Assembly (NCBI GenBank): GCA_963696405.1
Contig: CAVOJY010000006.1
Location: 928,314 to 992,313, forward strand
DNA length: 64,000 bases
Reading direction: 5' to 3'
Source: CAVOJY01 sp963696405
GTDB taxonomy: Bacteria > Chloroflexota > Limnocylindria > Limnocylindrales > CSP1-4
In this document: piece by piece, positions 34,804 through 43,607 of the stretch
Layout: the number at the start of each line of letters is the position of its first letter
Numbering within the stretch: the first letter of the stretch is position 1
The notes under the pieces: model-generated
The model's input: only the letters and a program-made list of their open reading frames with translations
Database searches by the model: none
What the model was told of the DNA's origin: nothing
Translations under genes and position numbers: made by a program

Positions 34804-37800
34804 ATGGGCTTCGTCGGGCGGGAGCGCGAGCTCGGCCGCCTTGGTGCGGCATTGGAGCGGGCCGCGGACGGTCAGCTGGCGCGTGTGGTCGTCACGGGAT
34901 CAACGGGTCTCGGGACGAGCCGCCTGCTCACCGAGCTGGAGCGTCGCCTGTTCGGCGAGCCCGGCTTCACGGTCGCCCGGGGAACCGCCTGGGAGCCCTT
35001 CAACGGCCATCCCTACGGCGCCCTCTCCGAGGCCCTCCACGGTCCGCTTTCCGCGCTCTCGGACGACGAGCTTCGCGATGTCGCCGGCTCTGCCGGGCAC
35101 GAGCTGGCGATGCTCCTGCCCGACCTGGGCCCCCGCCTGGCGCTGGCCGGCGCTATCTCGGCGGAGCCCCTCCTGTCCGCGCCGGACCAGCGCGGCAGCC
35201 GGCTTGTCGAGGCTGTCCTCGGCGTCGTTGGCCGGCTCGCCCGGGGCGGGGCGGTGCTCCTCGCCCTCGACGACCTCCACTGGGCAGACGCCGGGACTCG
35301 CGCGTTCGTCGAGGCCGTCCTGCGGGTCAGCCTGCAGGTGCCGCTCTGCCTCGTGGTTGCGTACCACCACGACGAGCTGGAGCGCCGCCACCCGCTCGGG
35401 CCGCTTGCCGAGATGCTCGCCAATCGCGATCTTGTCGAGACGGTCGAGCTGCAGCCGCTCGGGCGGGACGAGATCCTCGCGCTCATCGAGAGCGAGACCG
35501 GCGAGCGTCCGACTGCCGGCCTGGTCGCCGCGGTCGTTGAGCGCTCGAAGGGCAACCCGCTCATCGCCGAACAGCTGCTGGCCGCGCGGCGGAGTGTTCC
35601 CGCTCTCCGCCTCTCCGATTCCTTCGATGAGATCCTGGAGGCGCGGCTGGCCGTCCTGAGCGGGTCCGCCGTGCGCTGCCTCCGCGTTCTCGCGGCGCTC
35701 CGCCGGCCCCTGCCGATCGACGCGCTCCTTGGCCTCGACTCGGGCGAGGGGCGTCTCTCCGGCGCCGGCCTCGACGAGGCGCTCGAGAGCGGCCTCGCGG
35801 TCGAGCATCGAGACGGCGTGATGATCGCCCAGACCATCTACGCGGAGGCGCTCGAGTCGGCCCTCGATCCGGCGCGTCGGCAGACGGTTCACGCTGTGCT
35901 GGCCGCAGCCGTTGACGGGCCGCCGGCGGAGATCGCCTGGCACTGGGAACGCGCCATGCTCCTCGCCCAGGCGCGAGACGCGCATATCGCGGCCGGCGAG
36001 GCGGCGGAGCTTCTCGACCCGGGCGGGACGGCGCTGGAGCACTACCTGCGGGCGATCGAGCTGGACGGCCACGACGGGTGCCCGAGGGCGGCATCGCTCG
36101 GGGTCCGGCCGTGGATGAGCCGTGCCGCGGTGGAGGCCTGGACGAGCGGAGCCGGGGGGCCCCTGGACCGGCAGGAGTCCGCCGCGGCGCGCGAAGCCGA
36201 ACCCATGGCCGCCGGCCGTGTCGGCGCGGGCACCCGGGGCGCGCGGCGCGCAACGCATGACCTCGGGGTCGACCGGGCAGGGCTCCTGGCGCGGGCGGCA
36301 CAGGCCGCCTTCGTGGTCGGCGCCTTCCGGCGCGCATCGGCCCTGGCCTCGCTCGCCATCGACGCACGCGTCGGGACCGGATCGGCGCTCCTGCGGCCGA
36401 GCGCGGCGCGTGGCGCCTCCCACGTCAGGGGGATGGAGCTTGCCCTCCTGTACGAACGGCTCGGCCGCTACCGGTGGGCGGCGGGCGACGTCGAGGCCGC
36501 GCTGTCGGCCTTCCGCACGGCCGTCCAGATGGCTCCGCCCGACCCGAGCCCGGATCGGGCGCGCGTGCTCGCGGCGCTCGCCCAGGCCCTCATGCTCGAG
36601 GGACGTTTCGCCGAGAGCACGAAGGTCGCCACGCGGTCGCTCGAGGTGGCGAGGGCGGTCGGCGCCGGGTCGCTCGCCGAGCTCGGCCACGCGACCTGCA
36701 CGCTCGGTGTGGATATCGCCTACGGCGGCGACCTCGAGGCGGGGCTCGAGCTGCTGCGCGAGGCGGCGTCACTCTCGCGCAAGGCCGGCCGGCTCGACGA
36801 CCTCATGCGGGCGTACGCGAACCAGACGACCGTTCTCGACCTTGACTCTCGGCGCGAGGAGGCGCTCGCCGTGGTGGAGGAGGGGATCACCGAGGCGCGC
36901 CGCTGGGGCCAGGAGGCCGTGTACGGCGCCTTCCTGAGGGGCAATGCCGCGGACTGCCTCTTCGTGCTCGGACGGTGGCAGGAGTCGGAGGCGATGTGTC
37001 GCCAGGCGCTCGAGTGGAGCCCGACCGGGGTGGCCTGGTTCAACCCGCTCGTGGCGCTCGCGCTCGTACGCGTCGAATCTGCGGCCGACGAGGAGGCGGG
37101 CAGGGTGCTCGGTCAGCTGCTGCTGCAGCTCGAAACCGTCCCGGATGCGCAGTGGACGGCCACCGTGCAGCGGGCGACGGTCAGCTTTGCCCTCTGGCGC
37201 GAGGACCTCGCCGACGCGCGGCGCGCGGTCACCTGGGGGTGGGAGCGGATCCGCCGGACGGACGACTGGAAACAGATCGCGCTCGCCGCCTCGACCGCGC
37301 TCGAGGTCGCCGCGGCGCTCGCCGAGGCCTCGCGGAGCCGCCGCGACACGCAGGGAGTCGCGGAGGCGGCGGGCCTCGCCGATGACGTGCTCGCCGAGGC
37401 CGAGCGGCGGCTCTCGGCGAACGGGATGCCGCGCACGCTGGGCGCGCGCCGCGAGGCGGATCTCCACCTGGCGACTGCCCGTGCCCACCGCGAGCGGCTC
37501 CGCGGCCAGCCCGATGCCGACGCTTGGCGCGCCATTGCCGAAGCGTGGGCCGCGGTGCCGGTGCCGTACCTGGAGGCGCGAGCGTACTGGTGGGAGGCGG
37601 AGGCGGTCCTGCGCACCCGGTCCGACCAGCCGCGGGCCCGGGCGGACCGAGCACGGGCTCGGCGAGCGATCCAGGACGCGTGGCAGATCGCGACCGATCT
37701 CGGCGCCGCGCCGCTCCAGCGAGAACTCATCCGCCTCGCCGCGCGGGCGAGGATCTCGCTGCCCGTGATGGCCCGTCACGCCGCCGCAGCGGCTGCCGCT

Positions 37801-38640
37801 GCCGCTGCGGCCGTGGCCGAGCTGTTCCCTGCAGCCGGGACCGGCACCGGCCTGGGCGATGAGGCGGTCGGCATCGCAGGAGAACCAGGTGTGCATCGCG
37901 GCATCGACGAGGCCATCAGGGCGCCGGGGGGTCTCTTCGGGGAGCCCGGCGAGGTGGCTCAGGGAGGCGAGATGGGCGGCGCCGAGGCACCGGCCGCGGC
38001 CGTCGGCGAGCGCGAGGCCAGGCCGCCCACACCGCTGTTCCCCCTCGCGGGGAGGCGGGCAGCAGGATCAGCGGGGTTCGGGCCGGCCGGCCGGGAGGCG
38101 GAAGAGGACCGCGGAGCCGTCTTCCCGGCGGCCGGGATGGCAGAGGCCGGCCGGCAGATGGCCGGCCGGCCATCGGGTGGGGCCGTGCCGCGCAGCGCCT
38201 ACTCCCCGGGTCTCGCGCAGCGCCTGGCGCCGGAGCCCGCGGTCGCGCCCGCCGACCCCTTCAACCTGAGCCCGCGGGAGCGCGAGGTGCTCGGCGTGCT
38301 CGCGGAGGGCTGCACCAATCGCGAGATCGCCCACCGGCTCTTCATCAGCGAGCGGACGGTGGCCGTGCACGTCGGGAACATCCTGGCGAAGCTCGGGGCG
38401 TCCGGGCGCGTCGAGGCGGCCATGGTCGCGCTCCGCCTGGGCCTCGTGCCGTCCACGCCGCCCGCGACCGCCATGGGCGCGCTCGCGCGTCCTGCGCCCC
38501 TGCCCGCGGCCCCGCGCTCGATGCACCCGTCGGTCATCCCGGGCGCTTCGCAGCCCGCAGGGTCTCGCTGGGGAGCCCGGCCGGCGCCCGCGCGCGCTCG
38601 CACCGACCAGCCACGACCGGCCGGGAAGCCGCGCTTCTGA
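34804..38640 (+). CDS. Large LuxR-type ATPase/TPR transcriptional regulator (LAL) with altered Walker A
   Basis: 1278 residues, 6 nt after a TATGCT -10 box (leaderless). Residues 1-300 form a STAND/AAA-like ATPase: the Walker A region reads TGSTGLGTSRLL, with Thr38 where the catalytic Lys should be, while Walker B LLALDDLHWADAG is intact. About 300-1000 is a TPR-like helical array. About 1000-1150 is low-complexity Ala/Gly/Glu-rich. The C-terminus carries the LuxR helix-turn-helix LSPREREVLGVLAEGCTNRE and ISERTVAVHVGNILAKLGAS. Such regulators normally use ATP to switch. Loss of the Lys suggests weak or no ATP binding. The frame is intact over 3.8 kb. Confidence 0.92.
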   Translation: MGFVGRERELGRLGAALERAADGQLARVVVTGSTGLGTSRLLTELERRLFGEPGFTVARGTAWEPFNGHPYGALSEALHGPLSALSDDELRDVAGSAGHELAMLLPDLGPRLALAGAISAEPLLSAPDQRGSRLVEAVLGVVGRLARGGAVLLALDDLHWADAGTRAFVEAVLRVSLQVPLCLVVAYHHDELERRHPLGPLAEMLANRDLVETVELQPLGRDEILALIESETGERPTAGLVAAVVERSKGNPLIAEQLLAARRSVPALRLSDSFDEILEARLAVLSGSAVRCLRVLAALRRPLPIDALLGLDSGEGRLSGAGLDEALESGLAVEHRDGVMIAQTIYAEALESALDPARRQTVHAVLAAAVDGPPAEIAWHWERAMLLAQARDAHIAAGEAAELLDPGGTALEHYLRAIELDGHDGCPRAASLGVRPWMSRAAVEAWTSGAGGPLDRQESAAAREAEPMAAGRVGAGTRGARRATHDLGVDRAGLLARAAQAAFVVGAFRRASALASLAIDARVGTGSALLRPSAARGASHVRGMELALLYERLGRYRWAAGDVEAALSAFRTAVQMAPPDPSPDRARVLAALAQALMLEGRFAESTKVATRSLEVARAVGAGSLAELGHATCTLGVDIAYGGDLEAGLELLREAASLSRKAGRLDDLMRAYANQTTVLDLDSRREEALAVVEEGITEARRWGQEAVYGAFLRGNAADCLFVLGRWQESEAMCRQALEWSPTGVAWFNPLVALALVRVESAADEEAGRVLGQLLLQLETVPDAQWTATVQRATVSFALWREDLADARRAVTWGWERIRRTDDWKQIALAASTALEVAAALAEASRSRRDTQGVAEAAGLADDVLAEAERRLSANGMPRTLGARREADLHLATARAHRERLRGQPDADAWRAIAEAWAAVPVPYLEARAYWWEAEAVLRTRSDQPRARADRARARRAIQDAWQIATDLGAAPLQRELIRLAARARISLPVMARHAAAAAAAAAAAVAELFPAAGTGTGLGDEAVGIAGEPGVHRGIDEAIRAPGGLFGEPGEVAQGGEMGGAEAPAAAVGEREARPPTPLFPLAGRRAAGSAGFGPAGREAEEDRGAVFPAAGMAEAGRQMAGRPSGGAVPRSAYSPGLAQRLAPEPAVAPADPFNLSPREREVLGVLAEGCTNREIAHRLFISERTVAVHVGNILAKLGASGRVEAAMVALRLGLVPSTPPATAMGALARPAPLPAAPRSMHPSVIPGASQPAGSRWGARPAPARARTDQPRPAGKPRF

Positions 38641-38726
38641 TCCCGTCGGGCACGCCGCGCCGTTGCCCTACACTAGCCGAGACCCAGCAGTCGCGGCCCA
38701 ATGGTCGCGACCCAGTAGGGGGTGCC

Positions 38727-39482
38727 GTGACCGATCTCATCGCCCACCGCGACGCCTATGCCCACGCCGTGGAGGCCGTCATCGACGCCGTGGAACCGTC
38801 GCCCGACGGTCTCATCGTCCGCCTCGACCGCACCGTCTTCTACCCCGGCGGCGGCGGCCAGCCCTCCGACGCCGGCACACTGCTCGCGCTCGACCCCGTC
38901 TGGGGCGGCCAGCGCTGGCAGGTCGCCTCGGCGAAGAAGGCCGGTGACGACGTCTGGCATCTCCTGAGCGGCGTGGCGGCCGCGGAGGGCCCGGAGGCCG
39001 GCATGCCCGTCCGGGCAGATATCGACTGGGAGCGCCGCTACCTCCTCATGCGAACGCACACCGCGCTGCACTGCCTCTGTGGTGTCGTGTGGCGCGACTA
39101 CGGGGCGCAGGTCACCGGCGGGAACATGGAGCCGGGGTCCGGGCGCATGGACTTCGAGTTCGAGCACATGTCGGGCGACCTGGTCGGGGAGATCGAGGCC
39201 AGGGTGAACGCCGAGATCGCTGGAGCCCGGGACGTGAGCGTGCGCGTCCTGCCCCGCAACGAGGCGTTCGCCATCCCCGACCTCATCCGCACGAAGGTGA
39301 ACCTCCTTCCCGAGGGCATCGCGGTCATCCGCGTCGTCGAGATCGCCGGCCTCGACCTCCAGGCGGACGGCGGGACCCACGTCGCCAACACCGGCGAGGT
39401 TGGCGGCATCCGGGTCACCGGCTACGAGTCGAAGGGTCGCATCAACAAGCGGATCCGGATCGAGCTGGCGAGCCGGCCGTAG
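38727..39482 (+). CDS. Alanyl-tRNA editing protein AlaX, C-terminal-domain type
   Basis: 251 residues from GTG 38727, preceded by an AGGGGG purine run. The free-standing editing domain has LDRTVFYPGGGGQPSDAGTL, the metal-binding RTHTALHCLCGVVWRDYG (H-x3-H), and LQADGGTHVANTGEVGG. In the last motif the usual Cys of C-x-G-T-H is replaced by Asp214, while the His is kept. AlaX removes serine or glycine mischarged on tRNA-Ala in the cytoplasm. The Asp could still hold zinc. It is followed by a short opposing gene. Confidence 0.88.
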   Translation: MTDLIAHRDAYAHAVEAVIDAVEPSPDGLIVRLDRTVFYPGGGGQPSDAGTLLALDPVWGGQRWQVASAKKAGDDVWHLLSGVAAAEGPEAGMPVRADIDWERRYLLMRTHTALHCLCGVVWRDYGAQVTGGNMEPGSGRMDFEFEHMSGDLVGEIEARVNAEIAGARDVSVRVLPRNEAFAIPDLIRTKVNLLPEGIAVIRVVEIAGLDLQADGGTHVANTGEVGGIRVTGYESKGRINKRIRIELASRP

Positions 39483-39546
39483 CCCGGTCTGCGCGTGACG
39501 ACCGCAGGCGGGGACCGGCCCGGGGACCCTCGACGCGGCCAGCCGG

Positions 39547-39883
39547 TCAGGTCGAGACGATTCGGTCCACGAAGTCGCCGCTCTCCGGGTCCTTGAGGAT
39601 GAGCTTGTGGCGTCCGTCGGGCAGCGTCTCGCGCTTGATGACGACCAGGCCGTCGTACGTCTCGGGCCGGATGGCGATCCTCGGGGTGGTCCCGCCGCGC
39701 CACTCCAGCGTCACCGGCTCCCACCGGCGGGTTTTCGCGGAGCGATAGGATGGTTCACGGCCGCTGCCAAGTCCGTGGTGTGCTCCGGGACGTCCCAGCG
39801 CTCCGCGTACGCCCTGCCGCGGCCGTCGCTCCGGGAGTAGACGACGCGCACGCGATCGCGGCCGCGCTGGCCGTGGAGGCTCA
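39547..39883 (-). pseudogene. Small unknown protein, one frameshift
   Basis: ATG at 39883 begins MSLHGQRGRDRVRVVYSRSD and GRAYAERWDVPEHTTDL. Near 39765 the frame changes by one base to SYRSAKTRRWEPVTLEWRGG and TYDGLVVIKRETLPDGRHKL, ending DPESGDFVDRIVST. The total of 337 nt is one more than a multiple of three, consistent with a single indel. About 112 residues. I do not recognise the family. Confidence 0.5.
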
Positions 39884-39940
39884 TGGCGTGGTCGGTCCGC
39901 CCCTATCATCCGCCCTGCCGGAATGCCGCGGAGGTGATGG

Positions 39941-40897
39941 GTGAGCGAACACGCGCGCGACGCGACCACTGCCGCGTCCGACCGCGACTCGCTCACCGTT
40001 GCAGCGGTTCCCGGGATCGGCCGCTCCTACGCGGTTCACCTCGGGCTCCTCTCCCTCATGTGGGGGAGCAGCTACCTCTTCATCAAGATCGGCGTCGAGA
40101 CCCTGCCGCCCCTGTCGGTGGCTACCCTCCGGATCGCCATCGGGCTGGCCATCCTTGCCGTCGCGGTGGCGGTCACCCGGACCCCGCTCCCCCGGGACCG
40201 GCAAACGCTCCGCCACCTCGCCGTGCTGGGTGTCGTCAACGTCGCGATCCCCTTCTGGCTCATCGGCTGGGCGGAGCAGCGGATCGACTCGGGCCTGGCG
40301 GGCATGCTCCAGGCCTCGGCGCCTATCTTCACCCTCGTCATCGCCGGGGCGTTCCTGAACGACGAGCGCATCACCCCCGTCCGGCTCACCGGGGTCCTCG
40401 TCGGCTTCGCCGGGATCGTCGTCCTTTCCGGCCGCAACCTGGGCGAGCTCGGGAGCGAGGCGGGCCTGGATCGGCTGTTGGGCGACCTGGCCATCGTCGC
40501 AAGCTCCCTCTGTTACGCGATAGGCAACGTGTACGCGCGGCGCAACCTGCGACAGGTGCGGCCGCTCGTCCTCGCAACCGGCCAGGTCGGCGCCGGACTC
40601 GTGGTTCTGCTCGCCCTGGCGTTCCTCGTCGACGGTGGGGTCATGATGCCGTCAGTCCCGGGCGCAGCCGTGTCCGTCCTCTGGCTCGGCGCGGTGGGGA
40701 CCGGCCTCGCCTACATCGTGTTCTTCCGCCTGCTGACGACCTGGGGCGCCACCCGGGCGTCGCTGGTCGCCTACTTGATGCCCGTCGTCTCGGTCGCCCT
40801 CGGCATCATCGTCCTGGGCGAGACCATCGACGCCACCTTCCTCATGGGGGCGCTGCTGGCACTCACCGGGATCTGGATCGCGAACCGGAGGTCATAG
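39941..40897 (+). CDS. EamA/DMT-family exporter
   Basis: 318 residues from GTG 39941, with GGAGGTGAT just upstream; an out-of-frame ATG at 39937 is not used. Ten helices in two EamA repeats: HLGLLSLMWGSSYLFIKIGV at the start, LAGMLQASAPIFTLVIAGAF, VLVGFAGIVVLSGRNLG, then YLMPVVSVALGIIVLGETID near the end. RhaT/YdcZ-like exporters of this type move amino acids or other metabolites out of the cell. It shares a divergent start region with the small gene at 39883. Confidence 0.92.
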   Translation: MSEHARDATTAASDRDSLTVAAVPGIGRSYAVHLGLLSLMWGSSYLFIKIGVETLPPLSVATLRIAIGLAILAVAVAVTRTPLPRDRQTLRHLAVLGVVNVAIPFWLIGWAEQRIDSGLAGMLQASAPIFTLVIAGAFLNDERITPVRLTGVLVGFAGIVVLSGRNLGELGSEAGLDRLLGDLAIVASSLCYAIGNVYARRNLRQVRPLVLATGQVGAGLVVLLALAFLVDGGVMMPSVPGAAVSVLWLGAVGTGLAYIVFFRLLTTWGATRASLVAYLMPVVSVALGIIVLGETIDATFLMGALLALTGIWIANRRS

Positions 40898-41125
40898 CGC
40901 GGCGAACCCAGGGCCGTTCGGCGAGTCTTCCCGGGCCGATGGTCATGACGGCAGGTCGGCCGGTTCCCATCGTGGTCGATGTCTTCCACCCGTCGGCGCA
41001 TGGTTGGCCCGTGCTATGCTGCCGCGCGCTCCGGCGTACTGCCGATAGGCGCTCGGGCGCGCACGGCGCGACGAGCGTTCCGGCGAACGATCCCCACTTG
41101 CCGCTTGAAGGGACAGAGGTTGCCC

Positions 41126-42310
41126 GTGGCCCCCTGGGAGCACCTGGAACACCTGAGCCGCCTCGGTCCCCGCCCCATTGGGTCGCCGTCCAACGGTGCG
41201 GCGGCCGCCTACATCACCGGCGTATTCGCCCGGGCCGGGCTGGCCGTCGAGGAACAACCATACGCCTGCACGTCCTGGGAGCACGCACGGACGAGCCTGC
41301 GCATCCGCGGCGGCGAGAACCCCGAGGTCGACGCCGAGGCCAATGCCTTCTCGGTGTCGTGCGATGTCACCGCCCCCGTGGTCGCCGCCGGCACGGTGGA
41401 CGAATTGGAGGCCGTGGCAGGCACCGGCAGAATCCTCGTCTTGTACGGGGACCTGGCCCGCACCCCGCTCGCGCCGAAATCCTGGTTCCTGAAGGACGAG
41501 CGGGACGATCGGATCATCCGCGCCCTGGAGGCGATGCGTCCCGCTGCCGTGTTGTCGCCCCCCACCGGTACGGACTACTACGGGCAGCTGACGGAGGACT
41601 GGGAGCTCGACCTCCCGGCTGCGACGATCTCCCCCGCCGATGCCCGGCGGATCCTTCGCCTGCGTGGAGCCGAGCTGCATCTGCGGATCGACGCGCACCG
41701 GGCGGCCGCCACGGCCCGCAACATCGTCGGACGATCCGGGGCCGCGGCCGGACGGCGCATCGTCGTCTGTGCCCACTTCGACACCAAGTTCGGGACCCCC
41801 GGCGCCTGCGACAACGGGGGAGGTGCGGCGACGCTCCTGGCGCTCGCGGAGCGCCTCGCCCGGCCGGACGGCGCGGACGGAGCCCCGTTGCCTGCGCTCG
41901 AGTTCGTCGCCTTCAACGGCGAGGAGTACCTGCCGGTCGGGGACGACGAGTACCTGCGCCGCCGTGAAGGGCGCCTGGATGACGTGGCCGCGGCGGTCAA
42001 CTTGGATGGAGTCGGGCTGCTGCTCGGCGCACCCACCATCACGACCATGTCGCCCGGTGACGAGTTCGACACGACCGTGAGGGCGGTCGCCGCCCGCCGC
42101 CCCGGCGTGGTCTGGGTCGATCCGTGGCCGGAGAGCAACCACTCGACGTTCGCCATGCGCGGCATCCCGAGCGTCGCCCTGAGCAGCACGGGTGCCGCTC
42201 GCGTCTCCCACTACCCAACGGACACGGTCGACGGGCTCGCCCCGGAGAGGCTCGAGGAGGTCGCCGGGCTCGTCGACAAGATCGTGAGGCGACTGGCGCC
42301 GATCTCCTGA
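41126..42310 (+). CDS. M28-family zinc peptidase
   Basis: 394 residues from GTG 41126, with AGAGG about 7 nt upstream; the longer frame to 40979 is not supported. A PA-like insert lies at about 80-180 (GRILVLYGDLARTPLAPKSW). Metal and catalytic residues: IVVCAHFDTKFGTPGACDNG (His, Asp), EFVAFNGEEYLPVGDDEY (Glu-Glu), VNLDGVG (Asp) and a late SNHSTFAMRGIPSVALSST. M28 enzymes are di-zinc aminopeptidases or carboxypeptidases. No signal peptide is visible, so it probably works in the cytoplasm. An extended -10 (TGCTATGCT) near 41013 may be its promoter. Confidence 0.88.
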   Translation: MAPWEHLEHLSRLGPRPIGSPSNGAAAAYITGVFARAGLAVEEQPYACTSWEHARTSLRIRGGENPEVDAEANAFSVSCDVTAPVVAAGTVDELEAVAGTGRILVLYGDLARTPLAPKSWFLKDERDDRIIRALEAMRPAAVLSPPTGTDYYGQLTEDWELDLPAATISPADARRILRLRGAELHLRIDAHRAAATARNIVGRSGAAAGRRIVVCAHFDTKFGTPGACDNGGGAATLLALAERLARPDGADGAPLPALEFVAFNGEEYLPVGDDEYLRRREGRLDDVAAAVNLDGVGLLLGAPTITTMSPGDEFDTTVRAVAARRPGVVWVDPWPESNHSTFAMRGIPSVALSSTGAARVSHYPTDTVDGLAPERLEEVAGLVDKIVRRLAPIS

Positions 42311-42315
42311 CGCCC

Positions 42316-43587
42316 TCAGGCGGAGACGCGCGATTTGGAGGTGCGAGCGCCGCCCTCGCCGTCCTCCACTCGGCTCAGCTCGGCCTCCACCTCGGCAAGA
42401 CCGCGAAGAACACCCACGCGCATCCCATCGAGCTCGGCCGCGACCGCGCCGGACGCTGTCGCGATGGAGGTGAGCCGGCTCTTCATGCCCTGGATGGTCG
42501 AAAGCTGCGTGCGGATCCCTTCGAGCGCGCGATGGACCGCGTCCGGGCGGATCTGCACGGGCGCGGCGCGGAGCGAGTCGAGCGCGAAGATCCGCGCCAG
42601 GCGCACCGCGCACTCCAGCGGCAGGCGGTCCGGCGCCCCCGGGTCCACGACGCACCAGACATCGCGCCCCACGATGGCCAGCGGGTGGGCGCTCGCCGGG
42701 GCGTGCTGCGGCGTGAACACCACGATCGCCCCCTGCGCCGACCGGTTGTGGCGGGCCTCCGCGAGCTCCTCCGTGATGGCCCGCACGCTCACCGCCCGGT
42801 CCTTGGACTCGACCACGACGCGCAGCTGGTGGCCGCCGGTCCGGCTCGGGTCGACGGTGAGGACGAAGTCGCCCTTCTTGCCCCTGATCTCGTCGCCCTC
42901 GATCGTCCCCGTCCGCTCAAGGACATCGCCGAGCCCCTGCGCGATCGGGCCCAGCATGCCCTCGAGGACGTCCTCGAAATCACCACCCTTGGCAGTCCCC
43001 TTGGCGCGCTCATCCCGGCGCGCCCGGTCAGCCTCGGCCTGGGCCTTGATCTCCGCCGCGAGAATGTCGAGCCGCCGGGTGATCTCCGAGTGGAAGCGGT
43101 ACAGGGGCGAACCTTCGCGGGTGGGATCGAGCAGCTGGGCGAGCCGGCTGCTGTCGCCGTCGAAGTAGGTCCCCAGGACGGTCTCGAACTTCCCGATGGC
43201 GGATTCGCGGCTGCGCGGGTCGAACAGCTCGGCAACGAGCTTGCGGAACTGGCCCTGGTCGCCCAGGAACCGCTCCAGCGTACGGGGCAGCCGCCCGCCA
43301 TCCTCAGCGAACTCCTGCCGCAGGGTCGAATCGAGGGCCAGGCTGGCCTGGCGGTTTCGCTCGTCGACCTGGACGAGGAGCCGCTCGATTTCCTTCTGGA
43401 CGAAGTCGACGTTGACGGTGACGCCCGCGTCCCGAAGGGCCAGGAGCCCGATCTTGAGGGCCCGCTCGACCAGGTCGGGTCGGTCCGCCTCCTCGCGCTC
43501 CTCCACCATCCGGGCGAGTTCGGCGTCGACCAGCTCGAGGTGCTCGACGACGATCCGGTCGGCGGTGACGGTGACCTGCGTGCTCAC
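42316..43587 (-). CDS. Coiled-coil protein with a PD-(D/E)XK-like nuclease core
   Basis: 423 residues from GTG 43587, 6 nt after CATAAT (leaderless). Residues 1-230 are mostly charged helices, likely coiled coil (DFVQKEIERLLVQVDERNRQ, ITRRLDILAAEIKAQAEADR). A core at about 235-300 has GKKGDFVLTVDP and QLRVVVESKDRAVSVRAITE, i.e. Asp240...Glu260-x-Lys262, the arrangement of PD-(D/E)XK nucleases, followed by AQGAIVVFTPQHAPASAHPL. This recalls DUF2130-type proteins. The last 90 residues are helical again. It may cut or bind DNA, but this is inference from one motif. It abuts the M28 gene tail-to-tail with 5 bp between. Confidence 0.72.
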   Translation of the reverse strand: MSTQVTVTADRIVVEHLELVDAELARMVEEREEADRPDLVERALKIGLLALRDAGVTVNVDFVQKEIERLLVQVDERNRQASLALDSTLRQEFAEDGGRLPRTLERFLGDQGQFRKLVAELFDPRSRESAIGKFETVLGTYFDGDSSRLAQLLDPTREGSPLYRFHSEITRRLDILAAEIKAQAEADRARRDERAKGTAKGGDFEDVLEGMLGPIAQGLGDVLERTGTIEGDEIRGKKGDFVLTVDPSRTGGHQLRVVVESKDRAVSVRAITEELAEARHNRSAQGAIVVFTPQHAPASAHPLAIVGRDVWCVVDPGAPDRLPLECAVRLARIFALDSLRAAPVQIRPDAVHRALEGIRTQLSTIQGMKSRLTSIATASGAVAAELDGMRVGVLRGLAEVEAELSRVEDGEGGARTSKSRVSA

Positions 43588-43607
43588 GCGGCGATTATGC
43601 GCCGCCG

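Noticed and set aside
37760..38260. Ala/Gly-rich stretch before the LuxR helix-turn-helix as a frameshifted region
   Set aside because: The frame stays open and returns to a perfect HTH, so it is a low-complexity linker, not a break.
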